Below, piece by piece: positions 11,096-21,106 of a stretch of DNA of 64,000 nt (the stretch's first letter is position 1; each line of letters starts with the position of its first letter). The notes under the pieces are model-generated. The model searched no databases. It was not told the DNA's origin and saw only the letters and a program-made list of their open reading frames with translations. The translations under genes were made by a program, and so were the position numbers. The DNA comes from Atopsyche davidsoni (taxonomy: Eukaryota; Arthropoda; Insecta; Trichoptera; Hydrobiosidae), in the NCBI GenBank assembly GCA_022113835.1, contig JAILWY010000029.1, positions 630,001 through 694,000 on the forward strand, given 5' to 3'.

Positions 11096-11594
11096 TATAA
11101 AAAAAAATTGTACGAGTCTGGCTTGATACGTTTCGGTATATCGGTAGAAAGATTTTTAAGGAGAAAACATGTTTTTTTGCAACAAGGAGAGCTTGTTTGA
11201 ATTTCGTCTGGATAAAAAAAATTATCGACGCCTGCATAGCTCAGCACGTGCCAAACGATCGACACAATGCTGATGGATTGCTTCGACGGGCTGGCAATTC
11301 GTGACAATACTCCGGCGATAAGTCACGAGTCCGCAGGACGCGGCCCAGCCCCGTCAATCAGTTTTATTAACAATTAACCCAAAAAAACCGACGCCTTCGG
11401 CTGAAGGCACAAGGGTCGACGTCCTGACCTCCGCGGCATCTGCAGCCAATCATCCCGACCGCTCGTCCATCACCGGTGATCATCAAACATTCGATAAACC
11501 CGCATTTCAACAGCTTTACACACGCAACGAATAACTGCGACAGCAAGTCGCAAAAAACGCTTTTTGGGGAAAAAAAATTATCAGGTTGTTGCTA

Positions 11595-11690
11595 TTTTGA
11601 GTTTGTTGAGTGCTTCTTCTCAGAGGAGTTTGGCGACCATTTCGCTGAGCATGTATACTCATGCTGAGCCAGTGTTCATGGTTCCTCGGG
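11595..11690 (-). repeat. Dispersed repeat family A, end fragment
   Basis: Contains TCAGAGGAGTTTGGCGACCA, TTTCGCTGAGCATG and CATGCTGAGCCAGTGTTCAT, the conserved end of the family in reverse orientation to the 18271 copy. Confidence 0.65.
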
Positions 11691-11699
11691 TACACAAAT

Positions 11700-12745
11700 T
11701 ATTATAAATCCTTTCCTTGCAAAGCTCGTAAACAATACTAAGAGCTCCCCACCTCGACAAGAGCACTTAGGGATGCAATATTTGGCATGTGAAACGACGA
11801 TAAGTGTGCCCAAATTTTTTTTTTCAAAATTTGATTTCAGCAAATCCATAACAGCAATATAACAGCTGATTATATAATATATAAAATATGAATATTCAAT
11901 ATAACATAGTATAGGCAGAAGGCTCAATGTTTAAGCTTACTTTAGGGCATTAGCGCGAGTGCTGGTCATCAATCACGGAGGCGGTGCGTCAGCACGCCAT
12001 CGCGCCATCTCATCGTCCGTCATCACCATCTGGAGTCGCCTGCAGCGGTCACAGGATGTGCAGTGTTTGTTGACTCCTTCCATTCGGCAATTGCTGCTAT
12101 CAGAGAACCTGGCCAGCGTCGGACTAGGGACGCACCGAGCATATTTATATTTTATTTTTAAATAGTAAAAATAATCATGGCAACCCCACCCGCGGCTGCT
12201 ATAGTAGTCCTTTGCCGCCGCTGCCAACCATGTGACTCTCGCCTCGCTAGCGTATTATCACAAACGTGGATCAAACGCTTGGCAGCGGCGGCACCAGAAT
12301 CATAACTGTACTGTAAATCAGAACGCGATATACCTCGACAGCGTCGTTGGCCGAAAAGGCCCAGTTCCATTGGCGTGATTGTGCTCCTAGGCGAATCTTT
12401 GTTATCTAAAGATGAAGTTTTTGTTCAATGGTATCAAAATTATATACATATATATATATGACGTTTACGCTACGTAGATTAGCTGACTAAGCGACTCTGA
12501 ATGCGGCGGCAGTGTGTAAATGTTCAATAACAATTATGAACTGAAATCTTATCATAATAACAGCTGTGGAATCCTAATAGATTGTAGTTTTATAGCCTAA
12601 TCACGACTTGTGTTTATATTATTATTATTGTAAACCGAGCTGTTTTAACTCAAAGCGTGAAATATCAAAATAAACATTCAAGTAAACACGGTTGTTTGTA
12701 AATAGATCGCTTGTAATTGATGATCTTGGCAACAACAGATGCTTC
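11700..12745. other. Non-coding stretch with one dispersed GC-rich motif
   Basis: No gene recognised. Near 12210-12240 it carries CCGCCGCTGCCAACCATGTG, a motif repeated near 13260, 13386 and 63190. Confidence 0.5.
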
Positions 12746-12750
12746 TACAT

Positions 12751-13049
12751 CAGGGGTGGTCAACCTTATGTATACCCACCGCGCACTTTTGCACCTTCGT
12801 TGGCAGCAAAAGGTTGCTCACCGCTGATGTAAAGTTTCCACAGCATCAGACAAAAATCCCGCCGTCCGCAATCCTAGCTTTTATTAGCAATGGCGAGCGA
12901 TGAAAACATGCACCAGACTCTGTCCTATGTTTTAAACAAGAAAAACAGTGTCGTGCCCCTTAGTTTCAGAAATTGACAGCATTGCCAGGCATGCTCTCAC
13001 CGCACGCCACTGTGAATCACTGTTTTGGGGGCCAGGTTGACTACCCCTG
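12751..13049. mobile_element. hAT-like non-autonomous element, 299 bp
   Basis: Terminal inverted repeats CAGGGGTGGTCAACC and GGTTGACTACCCCTG are exact complements over 15 bp except one position. CAG...CTG ends and this length fit hAT MITEs. The flanking octamers TTCTACAT and GTCTAACT match only in part, so the duplication is decayed. No coding capacity. Confidence 0.75.
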
Positions 13050-13254
13050 GTCTAACTGATCCACCATTCAACTCGATCAGCACTTTCCCAGCGTGTCGTA
13101 TTGTACTATGCTTATTAAAGCAGCCTACACACGTTGCAATGCAACCGACAACCGATCAGTATATCACTTCTAATTTGATACGTTTTTTTGCGTTTTTTTT
13201 TGTCGCTGTCAATCATATTACTCTTGCCTTCACTTGTAACAAAAACAGCTCATA

Positions 13255-13420
13255 GCGAGCGCCACCGCTGCCAACCATGTGGCTCTCGCTTGCAATGGAG
13301 TACGGTACTCACCTGCAGCATTGACGCGACCATGTATTTGGTATTGAAGGCGGTATTTTCTGAAATGTGCTGCCACATTTTTTGGGCGCCACCGCTGCCG
13401 ACCATGTGGCCTCTCCCGCC
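13255..13420. repeat. Two copies of a dispersed GC-rich motif
   Basis: GCCACCGCTGCCAACCATGT near 13260 and GCCACCGCTGCCGACCATGT near 13388 are near-identical. The same motif occurs near 12210 and, as GCCGCCGCTGCCAACCGCGT, near 63190. It is probably a shared piece of one old repeat. Confidence 0.6.
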
Positions 13421-13872
13421 GCGCCGGGCATCAGCTGTGCCGGGCGATAAGCGGCAGATAATACCGCGCGGGTCACCGCTGGAGATATTTCGGTCGCCCG
13501 GCTAATCGTCGAGGAGTCAAAGACCTGCAGGCGAAATGTCATCTGGAGTGCGCAGCGGCGGCTCTCCCCGAGCGGTGGACCTCCAGACTCGGATAGCCTG
13601 GACGAAGTAACCACGACAAGCTGATTACATAAGGCCTATTCGGGACACACCTTTACAAGCAGTACCTCGCGTCATTTAACCTGCAACCCTTCAGGGCTGA
13701 TAAGCGATCAATATAATTCCATTGAGGCTATCTAACTTAAGATGTCTCCAGATAATATCAACGTTCATTTACTGAATCTGTCAACGCTTTCGTGCTGTTT
13801 ACAAAACATCAGCAGTTATGAGCAGCAACTTCTGCTGCTGACTTGACAATTTATTTATACTTGACACTAGAC

Positions 13873-14531
13873 CGGGGGTTCCCAAACTTTTTGTCCCGTC
13901 GACCCCTTTTTGAGTTTTTCTGTTTTTCGTAGGATTTTTTGTCAGTTATACCCGAAAACAGTTAAACAGGGGTTTTACTGTACCTTTATAAATAAAAACA
14001 CAAAAAATGCAAATATAGTAACATTCAGTAAAAAAAATCAATAATTTTAATGAGAGGGATGGGTCTGATGCTTTGATAGCAATTTTTCAATATTTGGCTT
14101 CAAATAAGTCAGATTTAACTTAAAATCTCCTCGCCCAGTGATTTCCAATCTATTTCTATTTTTGTAAGAAGAATGGCAACCGCACTGAAACCCCTTTACG
14201 CAAGGAATGAAGATGGAAAAGCTATCAAAAACCTTCTTGCGATAGTCCATAATGTAAGATAAATATCAGGTATGTCTCTCTGAAGTCAAAATGTATGGTA
14301 TGTCTTTCTAAACTTCATTAGTGCCTATTCAGATCAGTTCTTCTAGTAGTATGACTTCCGATTCTTCAATGTCACCGTATGGATTGATAATCCACTGTGG
14401 TATTTTGGTGATGTCCTGCTTAAATGGGATCCACTCTCGTAGACCCCCATTTACAGTTCATGGACCCCCAATTTAATTTTTCGCTGTCATCGACCCCTGG
14501 GGGTCGATATTGACCACTTTGGGAACCTACG
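13873..14531 (-). mobile_element. hAT element, 659 bp, carrying a transposase C-terminus
   Basis: Ends CGGGGGTTCCCAAACTTTTT and CCACTTTGGGAACCTACG are inverted; flanks CACTAGAC and CATTAGAA are a 6/8 target duplication, the 8-bp size expected of hAT. A second copy lies inverted at 18851-19532. It is an internally deleted derivative that keeps only the last part of the transposase gene. Confidence 0.8.
14047..14250 (-). pseudogene. hAT (ZBED5-like) transposase C-terminal fragment
   Basis: The reverse-strand frame ends in LNLTYLKPNIEKLLSKHQTH followed by PSH and stop. This matches the family-typical ending (xLxxIxPNIEKLxxxxQxHPSH) of the hAT dimerisation domain in ZBED5/SCAND3-type proteins. 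The upstream part is frameshifted relative to the expected CETGFS-like region (a shifted frame restores an ERGFCAF-like segment in the sister copy), so it is non-functional. Confidence 0.6.
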
Positions 14532-14869
14532 CATTAGAAGACCATACATGTGCTGAGTAAATCCGGACTTGATGATGATTTGATGAGATATCCTGTGCAA
14601 TATATATATATGTATAGCCGATGCGTGGCTTGACGGGCTTGCCTTGCCCGTGGAGCCGCGGCCCGGCACTGGGACAGGCTCGTCCTCGGGCCGGGGCGCG
14701 TGGGGCGCAGGGGCCAGGGCCGCGAGCAGAGGCCACCGTGCCAGGCGTCCGGTAATTTGCTTTTATAGGCTTTTGATTGAGAATGGGTTCGTCTATTTAA
14801 AAGGAATCACGGACGCGGCGTGCGCGCAAAGTCACGGCTGCCATTTAAATTTCGGTCGATTTGTCTGAA

Positions 14870-15592
14870 GTCCAGTCCGAGCGTACTTTTTAAATTTTAA
14901 ATTTTAAAAATGGAACGTTCCATCCGTTTTCCATTTTCAAACTTGACTTCGAAATTCAAAAATCAGAGGACAAAACAGCCACGATAAGTAAACGATTCTA
15001 TATATATCGAAAATATTTCATCACGCGAATATATATTCTTCGGGGTGCCTATCCTATCTTGTCCAGTCCACGCGTACTTTTAAAATTTTATATTTTAAAA
15101 ATGGAACGTTCCATCCATTTTCCATTTTCAAACATGGCTTCGAAATTCAAAAATCAAAGGAGAAAACAAACACGATAAATAAAAGAATCTATATATGTCT
15201 AAAATATTTCATCACGCGAATATATATTCTTCGGGGTGCCTATCCTATCGTGTCCAGTACAAGCGTACTTTTTAAATGTTGTATTTCAAAAATGGAACGT
15301 TCCATCCGTTTTCCATTTTCAAACTTGGCTTCGAAATTCAAAAATCAGAAGTCAAAACAGCCACGATAAGTAAAAGAATCTATATATGTCGAAAATATTT
15401 CATCACGCGAATATATATTCTTCGGGGTGCCTGTCCTATCTTGTCCAGTCCGAGCGTACTTTTTAAATTTTAAATTTCAAAAATGGAACGTTCCAACCGC
15501 TTTCCATTTTCAAACTTGCACAAAACAGCCACGATTCTATACATGTCGAAAATATTTTATCACGCGAATATATATTCTTCGGGTGTGAGAGC
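14870..15592. repeat. Tandem array, 191-bp unit, 3.8 copies
   Basis: GTCCAGTCCGAGCGTAC-type starts occur at 14870, 15061, 15252 and 15443, a constant 191-bp spacing. Each unit holds AAAATGGAACGTTCCATCCG, TTTTCCATTTTCAAAC, ACGATAAGTAAA and ATATTTCATCACGCGAATAT ending TTCGGGGTGCC. The fourth unit has an internal deletion of about 40 bp. The exact period suggests a recent amplification. Confidence 0.95.
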
Positions 15593-15599
15593 TCTTTCG

Positions 15600-15995
15600 C
15601 TTTATAGAGGCACCTAATCGAATTTTTTTTTTCTCGTCGTTTCAAGCTTTGCTAGCCGAATTTTTTTTTATGAAGATGTAGCAGCGGAGTAGACTCGAGG
15701 CAGAGAGAAGTGCCGTAGATCACACGTGGGAGGACACGAGGTCGGATATGTTAGGCTAGGTTAGTACAGGCCTTGGATGGCATGCGTACGAACGGTGCCA
15801 AGGTCACTCGCGTCAGCCGGTTTTGCTGTGCCGAAGCACGCAAGCGAATCGATATATCGGGGCCCTCTTCCCGCGTCGCGACTCAACCGACAACCGATTG
15901 ATTGCATGTACTTTTTTTATACAAAAATATTTTAGGGCGTGCAATGCTTTTTCGCTTGTATGGACCGCATACCACTGGGATAGTCGTGTCAAACA
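15600..15995. other. Non-coding stretch
   Basis: No gene or TE end recognised; TTAGGCTAGGTTAG near 15750 is a weak telomere-like word. Confidence 0.5.
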
Positions 15996-16001
15996 ATTAT
16001 A

Positions 16002-16381
16002 CAGTAATATCCCGCTTTGCGCGAGAGATACCTCCCGGAAAAATCGCGTTAAGTGAAATTCGCATATATCGGGGTTTATGATTAAACATACATACATAGT
16101 CAAAACTTAATACAAAAAAATACGAATCATTTTAATTCAAAGAACACTTTATGCAGTATTACAAGTTATTTTTACTAAAAAATACATCTATTGTCTTTTG
16201 GGTAGCGTTTCTTTTACGTTCTTGTAAAATACGTTCACAACACCCAACGCTGTTTTTAATTGTTAAGAGAAGTCAATGACTACATTATGTTCATACACAT
16301 TCTTAAATATAAGAAATTCGCGTAATGCGAGGCATTTGAAATTCGCGTTATAACGGGGTCGCGTAAAGCGGGGTATTACTG
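16002..16381. mobile_element. Pogo/Tigger-like MITE, 380 bp
   Basis: Terminal repeats CAGTAATATCCCGCTTTGCG and, reversed from the right end, CAGTAATACCCCGCTTTACG match at 21 of 23 positions in the full TIR and are flanked by TA on both sides. Sub-terminal repeats of AATTCGCGTTA-type words lie inside. TA duplication and CAG ends place it in the Tc1/mariner/pogo superfamily. No transposase. Confidence 0.85.
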
Positions 16382-16844
16382 TATACTCACATGGGGTTGT
16401 CAAGCTCAAAGTGCTTTAAAACTAATTTTGTTATACGCTATTATCGAAGTCAAAATATTATATATGCACTCATGCGGAGTTGTCAATGTAGTGATCAGTT
16501 TTTTAGGTGATCGAAAGCAGTCGCGTCGCGTGGAGTCATCACAGCCAAAGTCCTTTGTTTTATTAGCTAAGCGTAATCGCGTTTAGATAATTAATCACTC
16601 GCGAGGAGCGATCGCATCAAATGCGTTTAATTTGATTTCCTGTCGCGGCTGATGGTCTCGAAGCCTGCCGGAAGCGGCCGATGCGGTCACGCGGCGAGAC
16701 GTGCCGGTCCCTTCCGACTGCATGACGCCACCAGCTGCCTACACCTCCGGCATGCTAAGCGGCAACACCGACTGACAACTACACAGCTCACAGCTCATTG
16801 TAGAAATATTTTAAAAAATCAAGATTATTTATTTTCTTTTCCTT

Positions 16845-17480
16845 ATAAGCGTTTCTCCTCAGAGGAGGTTGGCGACCATTTCACTGAGCATATACTCATG
16901 CTGAGCCAGTGTTCATAGTGGGTCCTTCTACACTGCAGTCTACGCAATAGCATTGTTTATTTTATGGTAGTGGCTCTCAAACTCTTTTGGCCCACGGACC
17001 CCCTTTCATAGTCAAAACTAGCCTACGGACCCCCTTCATAGTCAAAACTTGGTGCAAAGTTGGTGCAAGTATCGACTCTATTGCGTTCCTGTATAAACCT
17101 ACCTGACTCACCTGTTATTACTTGTATTTTATGCACCTGTCTATATTTATATTTTACATAGGACGTAAAAATCGCTAATAATGTGTTCATTGTTATTTAT
17201 TTTAACTTCTATATTAATCAAAAAGTGTCACAATTTTTTTATTTTATATTAAACCTTGCGCGGACCCCCTGACGTTGTTTAGGGACCCCCAAATCGATTT
17301 TAATTTTCTAAGGACCCCTGAATTATCCCAGGGACTTTGAGAAGCACTGGTTTAGGGTTTAGATCTGATACTCATTCTGCAGCAAACTACAGGTACTTCC
17401 AGAGCATATCCCTCCACAATCACTCCAAGTCCACTACTCCATTACCGATCGTTTACACACGCTCAGGGTACAGAATGGCA
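16845..17480 (-). repeat. Family A copy split by a hAT insertion
   Basis: 16845-16967 reads CCTCAGAGGAGGTTGGCGAC through TGGGTCCTTCTACACTGCAG and GCAATAGCATTG; 17350-17480 resumes with AGATCTGATACTCATTCTGC, CTACAGGTACTTCCAGAGC and CTCCATTACCGATCGTTTAC. Against the reverse complement of the intact copy at 18271-18550 the two halves are collinear and the hAT at 16968-17349 is the only break. Confidence 0.8.
16968..17349. mobile_element. hAT-like MITE, 382 bp, nested in family A
   Basis: Ends TAGTGGCTCTCAAACTC and GACTTTGAGAAGCACTG are inverted (canonical CAGTGGTTCTCAAAC type). Flanks TTTTATGG and GTTTAGGG agree at 6 of 8 positions. Internal GGACCCCC repeats. No coding capacity. Confidence 0.75.
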
Positions 17481-17629
17481 GCCATGCACAAACAACACAA
17501 GTATTTTCTTTTATTATATGTTCATTTACAATAGGTCTTACAATATAGTGTGTGGCTGTCTTTTACAACATGTGGCTTAGGTAGTTTTCATTATTGAATT
17601 TTGTAGAAAAAAAATATGTTAAGTTTAAT

Positions 17630-17650
17630 AACCTAACCTAACCTAACCTT
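17630..17650. repeat. Interstitial telomere-like (CCTAA)n
   Basis: ACCTAACCTAACCTAACCTT, about four units of the insect telomere repeat on its C-rich strand. Too short to be a telomere; a similar tract (GTTAGGTTAGGTTAGGTTA) occurs near 57675. Confidence 0.85.
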
Positions 17651-17725
17651 GATTCATTACGTACTCATAATTACATAATTAATTGAGCATGGCTACATTT
17701 AATTAATAAAATATAGCAATTGACT

Positions 17726-17757
17726 TTTCTTTATTAAAACTAGTTTTAATAAAGAAA
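17726..17757. repeat. Perfect 32-bp palindrome
   Basis: Two 16-bp arms meet at ACTAGT with no spacer and no mismatch (left arm TTTCTTTATTAAAACT). It lies in AT-rich non-coding DNA. Confidence 0.9.
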
Positions 17758-17759
17758 GT

Positions 17760-18260
17760 ATAATGCTTTGTCTTTGAAAACTCTCTGTGTATAATTGTAT
17801 AACAACTTTTAAGCAATAAATTTTACAGCAATTTGACTTTGAAAAATAAAATGCCCAATAAATAATTAATCGCCTTGATAAGCATACAATTATAAATCAC
17901 AGCTCCGCATACAAAAGTATAACACTTCAAGTATTAATATAAATGAAAGCTTAAAGTGTCATATATTTTCTAATAGATAACGAGATAATGTATTATATAT
18001 TTTTTTATAATTTAATTGCATCAATTTAGATTATAAAAAAGTTTGAAGGCCGGGGCTTATCACACGAATTGACGAATGTCTTCTGACATAAATGTGATTT
18101 ATTTGACGGTTTTTAATAATTAAATTCGTATAAATTATCGTTTTTTTATAATATCAGCATCCGCCCGCTGTACGGAATCACAAATTAAAAAAAAACTTAA
18201 CTTGAGTCTTGTATTGATTTGTGGTTGCCTATTTAGCCTCCCCGCTCTCCCCATTCTGTG
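17760..18260. other. AT-rich non-coding stretch
   Basis: No feature recognised. Confidence 0.55.
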
Positions 18261-18270
18261 CATGTACCCA

Positions 18271-18550
18271 TGTGTAAAGGATCGGTAATGGAGTAGTGGA
18301 CTTGTGTTAATGATTGTGGAGGGGTGTGCTCTGGATGTACCTGTAGCTTGCTGGAGAATGAGTATCAGATATAAATGATGGAAAGGATTATGTAATTATG
18401 CTATTGGGAAGCAGCAATATAAAACTGCGCTGTAGAAGGACCCACTACACTATTTTCCCATTAGAAAACCATGAACACTGGCTCACCATGAGTATATGCA
18501 CAGTGAAATGGTCGTCAACCTCCTCTGAGGCGAGGCACTTGATGAAGTAG
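18271..18550 (+). repeat. Dispersed repeat family A, most complete copy
   Basis: Reads TGTGTAAAGGATCGGTAATG, GAGTAGTGGACTTG, GATTGTGGAGGGG, GAGAATGAGTATCAGATATA, ATGCTATTGGGAAGCAGCAA, GGACCCACTACACTATTTTC, CCATGAACACTGGCTC, ATGGTCGTCAACCTCCTCTG and GGCACTTGATGAAG. Copies or fragments are at 60, 480, 690, 11595, 16845 (split), 20985, 23555, 40285 and 55557. No ORF, no clear TIR or poly-A tail; the class is unresolved (SINE or non-autonomous DNA element). Confidence 0.8.
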
Positions 18551-18624
18551 AATCAAGTCTCAAATACTGATTTGTGATATCTTATCTTGGATTTTGATTT
18601 ATTTGAGGCTTTTCCAAAAACTGT

Positions 18625-18775
18625 TTTAAATAATAAGTGAGTGATTTTTCCACATATAGATTTTTATTGGTGACCGGTTTCGCCAACCTTTCGTGCTGGC
18701 ATTATATCAAACTCAAGTATTTTACATATTATTTAAAATATTAAAATGAAATTCCAGGGTACAGGGTCATTTATT
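18625..18775. mobile_element. Foldback/MITE family B, copy 3
   Basis: AGTGAGTGATTTTTCCACAT, GGTGACCGGTTTCGCCAACC, CATTATATCAAACTCAAGTA and AATATTAAAATGAAATTCCA in family order; the second arm is largely deleted. Confidence 0.65.
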
Positions 18776-18850
18776 TTCATCTGACTGAGCGCACCTCGAG
18801 CAATGCAAATCCCTGATGATGGTTGCAGCATAGGACTGATACTTTTAGAG

Positions 18851-19532
18851 CATAGGTTCCCAAAGTGGTCAATATCGAACCCCAGGAGTCGATTCTGCCC
18901 TGCAAGGGGTCGATGACAGCGAAAAATTAAATTGGGGCTCCATGAACTATAAATGGGAGTCTACGAGAGTGGATCCCATTTAAGCAGGACATCCCCAAAA
19001 TACCACAGTGGGTTATCAATCCATACGGTGACATTGAAGAATCGGAAGTCATACTACAAGAAGAACTGATCGGAATAAGCACCTATGATGAACTGAAGGT
19101 GCAGTTTAGAAAGACATACCATACATTTTGGCTTCAGAGAAACAAACCTGCTATTTATCTTACATTATGGACTATCGCAAGAAGGTTTTTGATAACTTTA
19201 CCATCTTCATTCTTCGCGGAAAGGGGTTTCTGTGCATTCGCCATTCTTCTTACAAAAAAAGAAATAGATTGAAAATCACTTGGCGAGCAGATTTAAAGTT
19301 AAATCTGACTTATTTGAACCCAAATATTGAAAAATTGCTATCAAAGCATCATACTCATCCCTCTCATTAAAAGTGAATGTTACTATATTTGCATTTTGTG
19401 TATATTTATTTCGGATAAAACAGACAAAAATCAGATCAAATGTAAAAATTCAATATTAGCAAGGCAGGGGGTCTACGAAAAGCAGGAAAACTCGACAAGG
19501 CGTCGACGGGACAAAAAGTTTGGAAACCTCTG
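18851..19532 (+). mobile_element. hAT element, 682 bp, sister copy of 13873-14531
   Basis: Starts CATAGGTTCCCAAAGTGG and ends AAAAAGTTTGGAAACCTCTG; flanks TTTTAGAG and CTTTAGAG form a 7/8 target duplication. It is the inverted-orientation sister of 13873-14531, with the same internal order. Both keep the same transposase tail. Confidence 0.82.
19166..19370 (+). pseudogene. hAT (ZBED5-like) transposase C-terminal fragment
   Basis: The frame ends LNLTYLNPNIEKLLSKHHTH-PSH-stop, matching the hAT C-terminal dimerisation region. Both copies keep this frame open to the stop despite substitutions. The upstream catalytic core is absent. Confidence 0.6.
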
Positions 19533-19902
19533 CTTTAGAGTGATGTTTTGATACAAACGTATGTGTGCTTGTTTAGATTTGAATTGACTGCCACTGTGCT
19601 ACAGTAGTAGCGCAGCTTTCCCTTTCTGCCTCGGCGCCTCGCGACTGCAGCAGATAAGGCTATCGCTGCATTGTACTTGACCCGCTGATAGCACAAAGCC
19701 GTGTTTGTAAACACTCGCAAGTAGTCCAGCCGGCCAAGCTGCTCCATTGTGCTGTCCCAGACAACAATACGCATGCTATTGCGTCAAAAATAAATCACCA
19801 ATATCTTCGATGAACCGCAATAAACAGGGCATGTCCAGACGATAATGAATCAGCGACGCCTTCAATATGAACCGGATAGCAATATACCTGTGCATAGTAT
19901 AC

Positions 19903-20031
19903 CAGGGGTGCCCAACTTTTGAGCACGTAAGATCTATATTTTTATCTTAAGTAGTATCACACAGGTATGTAAATAAATTAGTGCTTTATTTTTTTTAATT
20001 AGTTTCGCGATCGACTTGTTGGCAACCCCTG
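19903..20031. mobile_element. Short hAT-like MITE, 129 bp
   Basis: Ends CAGGGGTGCCCAACTTTTG and CTTGTTGGCAACCCCTG are imperfect inverted repeats. The flanking octamers TAGTATAC and CAGTGTAA match at 5 of 8. Assignment rests on the CAG/CTG termini and is tentative. Confidence 0.55.
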
Positions 20032-20154
20032 CAGTGTAATTTGTACCAAAATTATATATTAGATTGTCACGGCAACAATAAATGTATTGATCAGCGGCGT
20101 CTTTAATTTTAAACCTGATCACCAAATTATGTTTTAGACACTGTCTTATCGAGA

Positions 20155-20385
20155 CAAAATAAAATATTTTTGAATAAAATACTTGAGTGATTTTCCACAT
20201 TTTTATTTTTATTAGTGACCGGTTTCGCCAACCTTTCACGTTGGCATTATCAAACAGAGCTTTGACTCTGTAATGCCAACGTGAAAGGTTGGCGAAACCG
20301 GTCACTAATAATGTGGAAAATCACTCAAGTATTTTATTCAAAAATATTAAAACGGAATTCCACCAATTCTGTCAAAAATATTGAA
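20155..20385. mobile_element. Foldback family B, most complete copy
   Basis: Two long arms, each carrying AATACTTGAGTGATTTTCCA, GTGACCGGTTTCGCCAACC and TTTCACGTTGGCATTA-type segments, are arranged head-to-head around a short centre (CAGAGCTTTGACTCTG). The left arm has an extra TTTTTATTTT. The right flank is AACGGAATTCCACCAATTCT then GTCAAAAATATTGAAT. A DNA or RNA copy would fold into one long hairpin. Confidence 0.85.
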
Positions 20386-20399
20386 TTTACAAAATAAAA

Positions 20400-20980
20400 C
20401 ATATATTCTCTTCGTTTCGTGTGTTCGGTTTCGTATACTTGTATGGGTGGACAGTGCGAATTTATTAGCAATATTCGGGAGCGTCATATCAGATGTTTTC
20501 CCCCGGAATGGAACGAAGAATGACGCTAATCGAATTGCATCCGGACGCGAGGTTGCGCCGAGTTAACCTTGCTAGGGTATAATCACGCGCGCACGTCCGA
20601 CGACCCTTGGAGTCTCCGAGAGTGGTCCAATTACCCAGTTAGCGCTTCCCGGCCCGCGTGGGACACTGACCAGATGCACCAGGGCGCTGCATCGGGCGGG
20701 AGACACCCGAGCTCGGAGAATCTGACGCCGAGGCAGTCTCCCCTCTCCTGGAAAATAATATCAGATATATGCATATGGCGTTTTAAATGAGGCTTTACGG
20801 GAGATCGTCACAAATAAGCGACTCTGAAAATAGTAATTAAAAAAAAAAGCGTGAGGTTTCCTATTTTGGCCATATTTTTAGATACAATAAATAAAGCATT
20901 CCACTCCTAATTGTCAAAAAAAAATCTAAGAAAAAAGGGGCATTGGGAGGAGGAACGCTAATTTACTGATAGAAAAACAC
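20400..20980. other. Non-coding stretch with a GC-rich block
   Basis: 20480-20760 is GC-rich and open in one frame for about 70 codons (20569-20790), but it lacks splice signals and any recognisable domain. No confident feature. Confidence 0.4.
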
Positions 20981-20984
20981 TGAA

Positions 20985-21060
20985 CAATAATTCAGCATAC
21001 ATTTATGCTCAGTGAGATGGTGCCAATCTCCTCTGAGGAGAGGCACCCGTTGAAGAAGGA
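20985..21060 (+). repeat. Dispersed repeat family A, end fragment
   Basis: CAATAATTCAGCATACATTT, CTCAGTGAGATGGTGCCAAT, CTCCTCTGAGGAGAGGCACC and GTTGAAGAAG. Confidence 0.65.
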
Positions 21061-21106
21061 AGGAGGAAAACTTGCACGGATGCGGAATTATGAAATTGTA
21101 TATATG

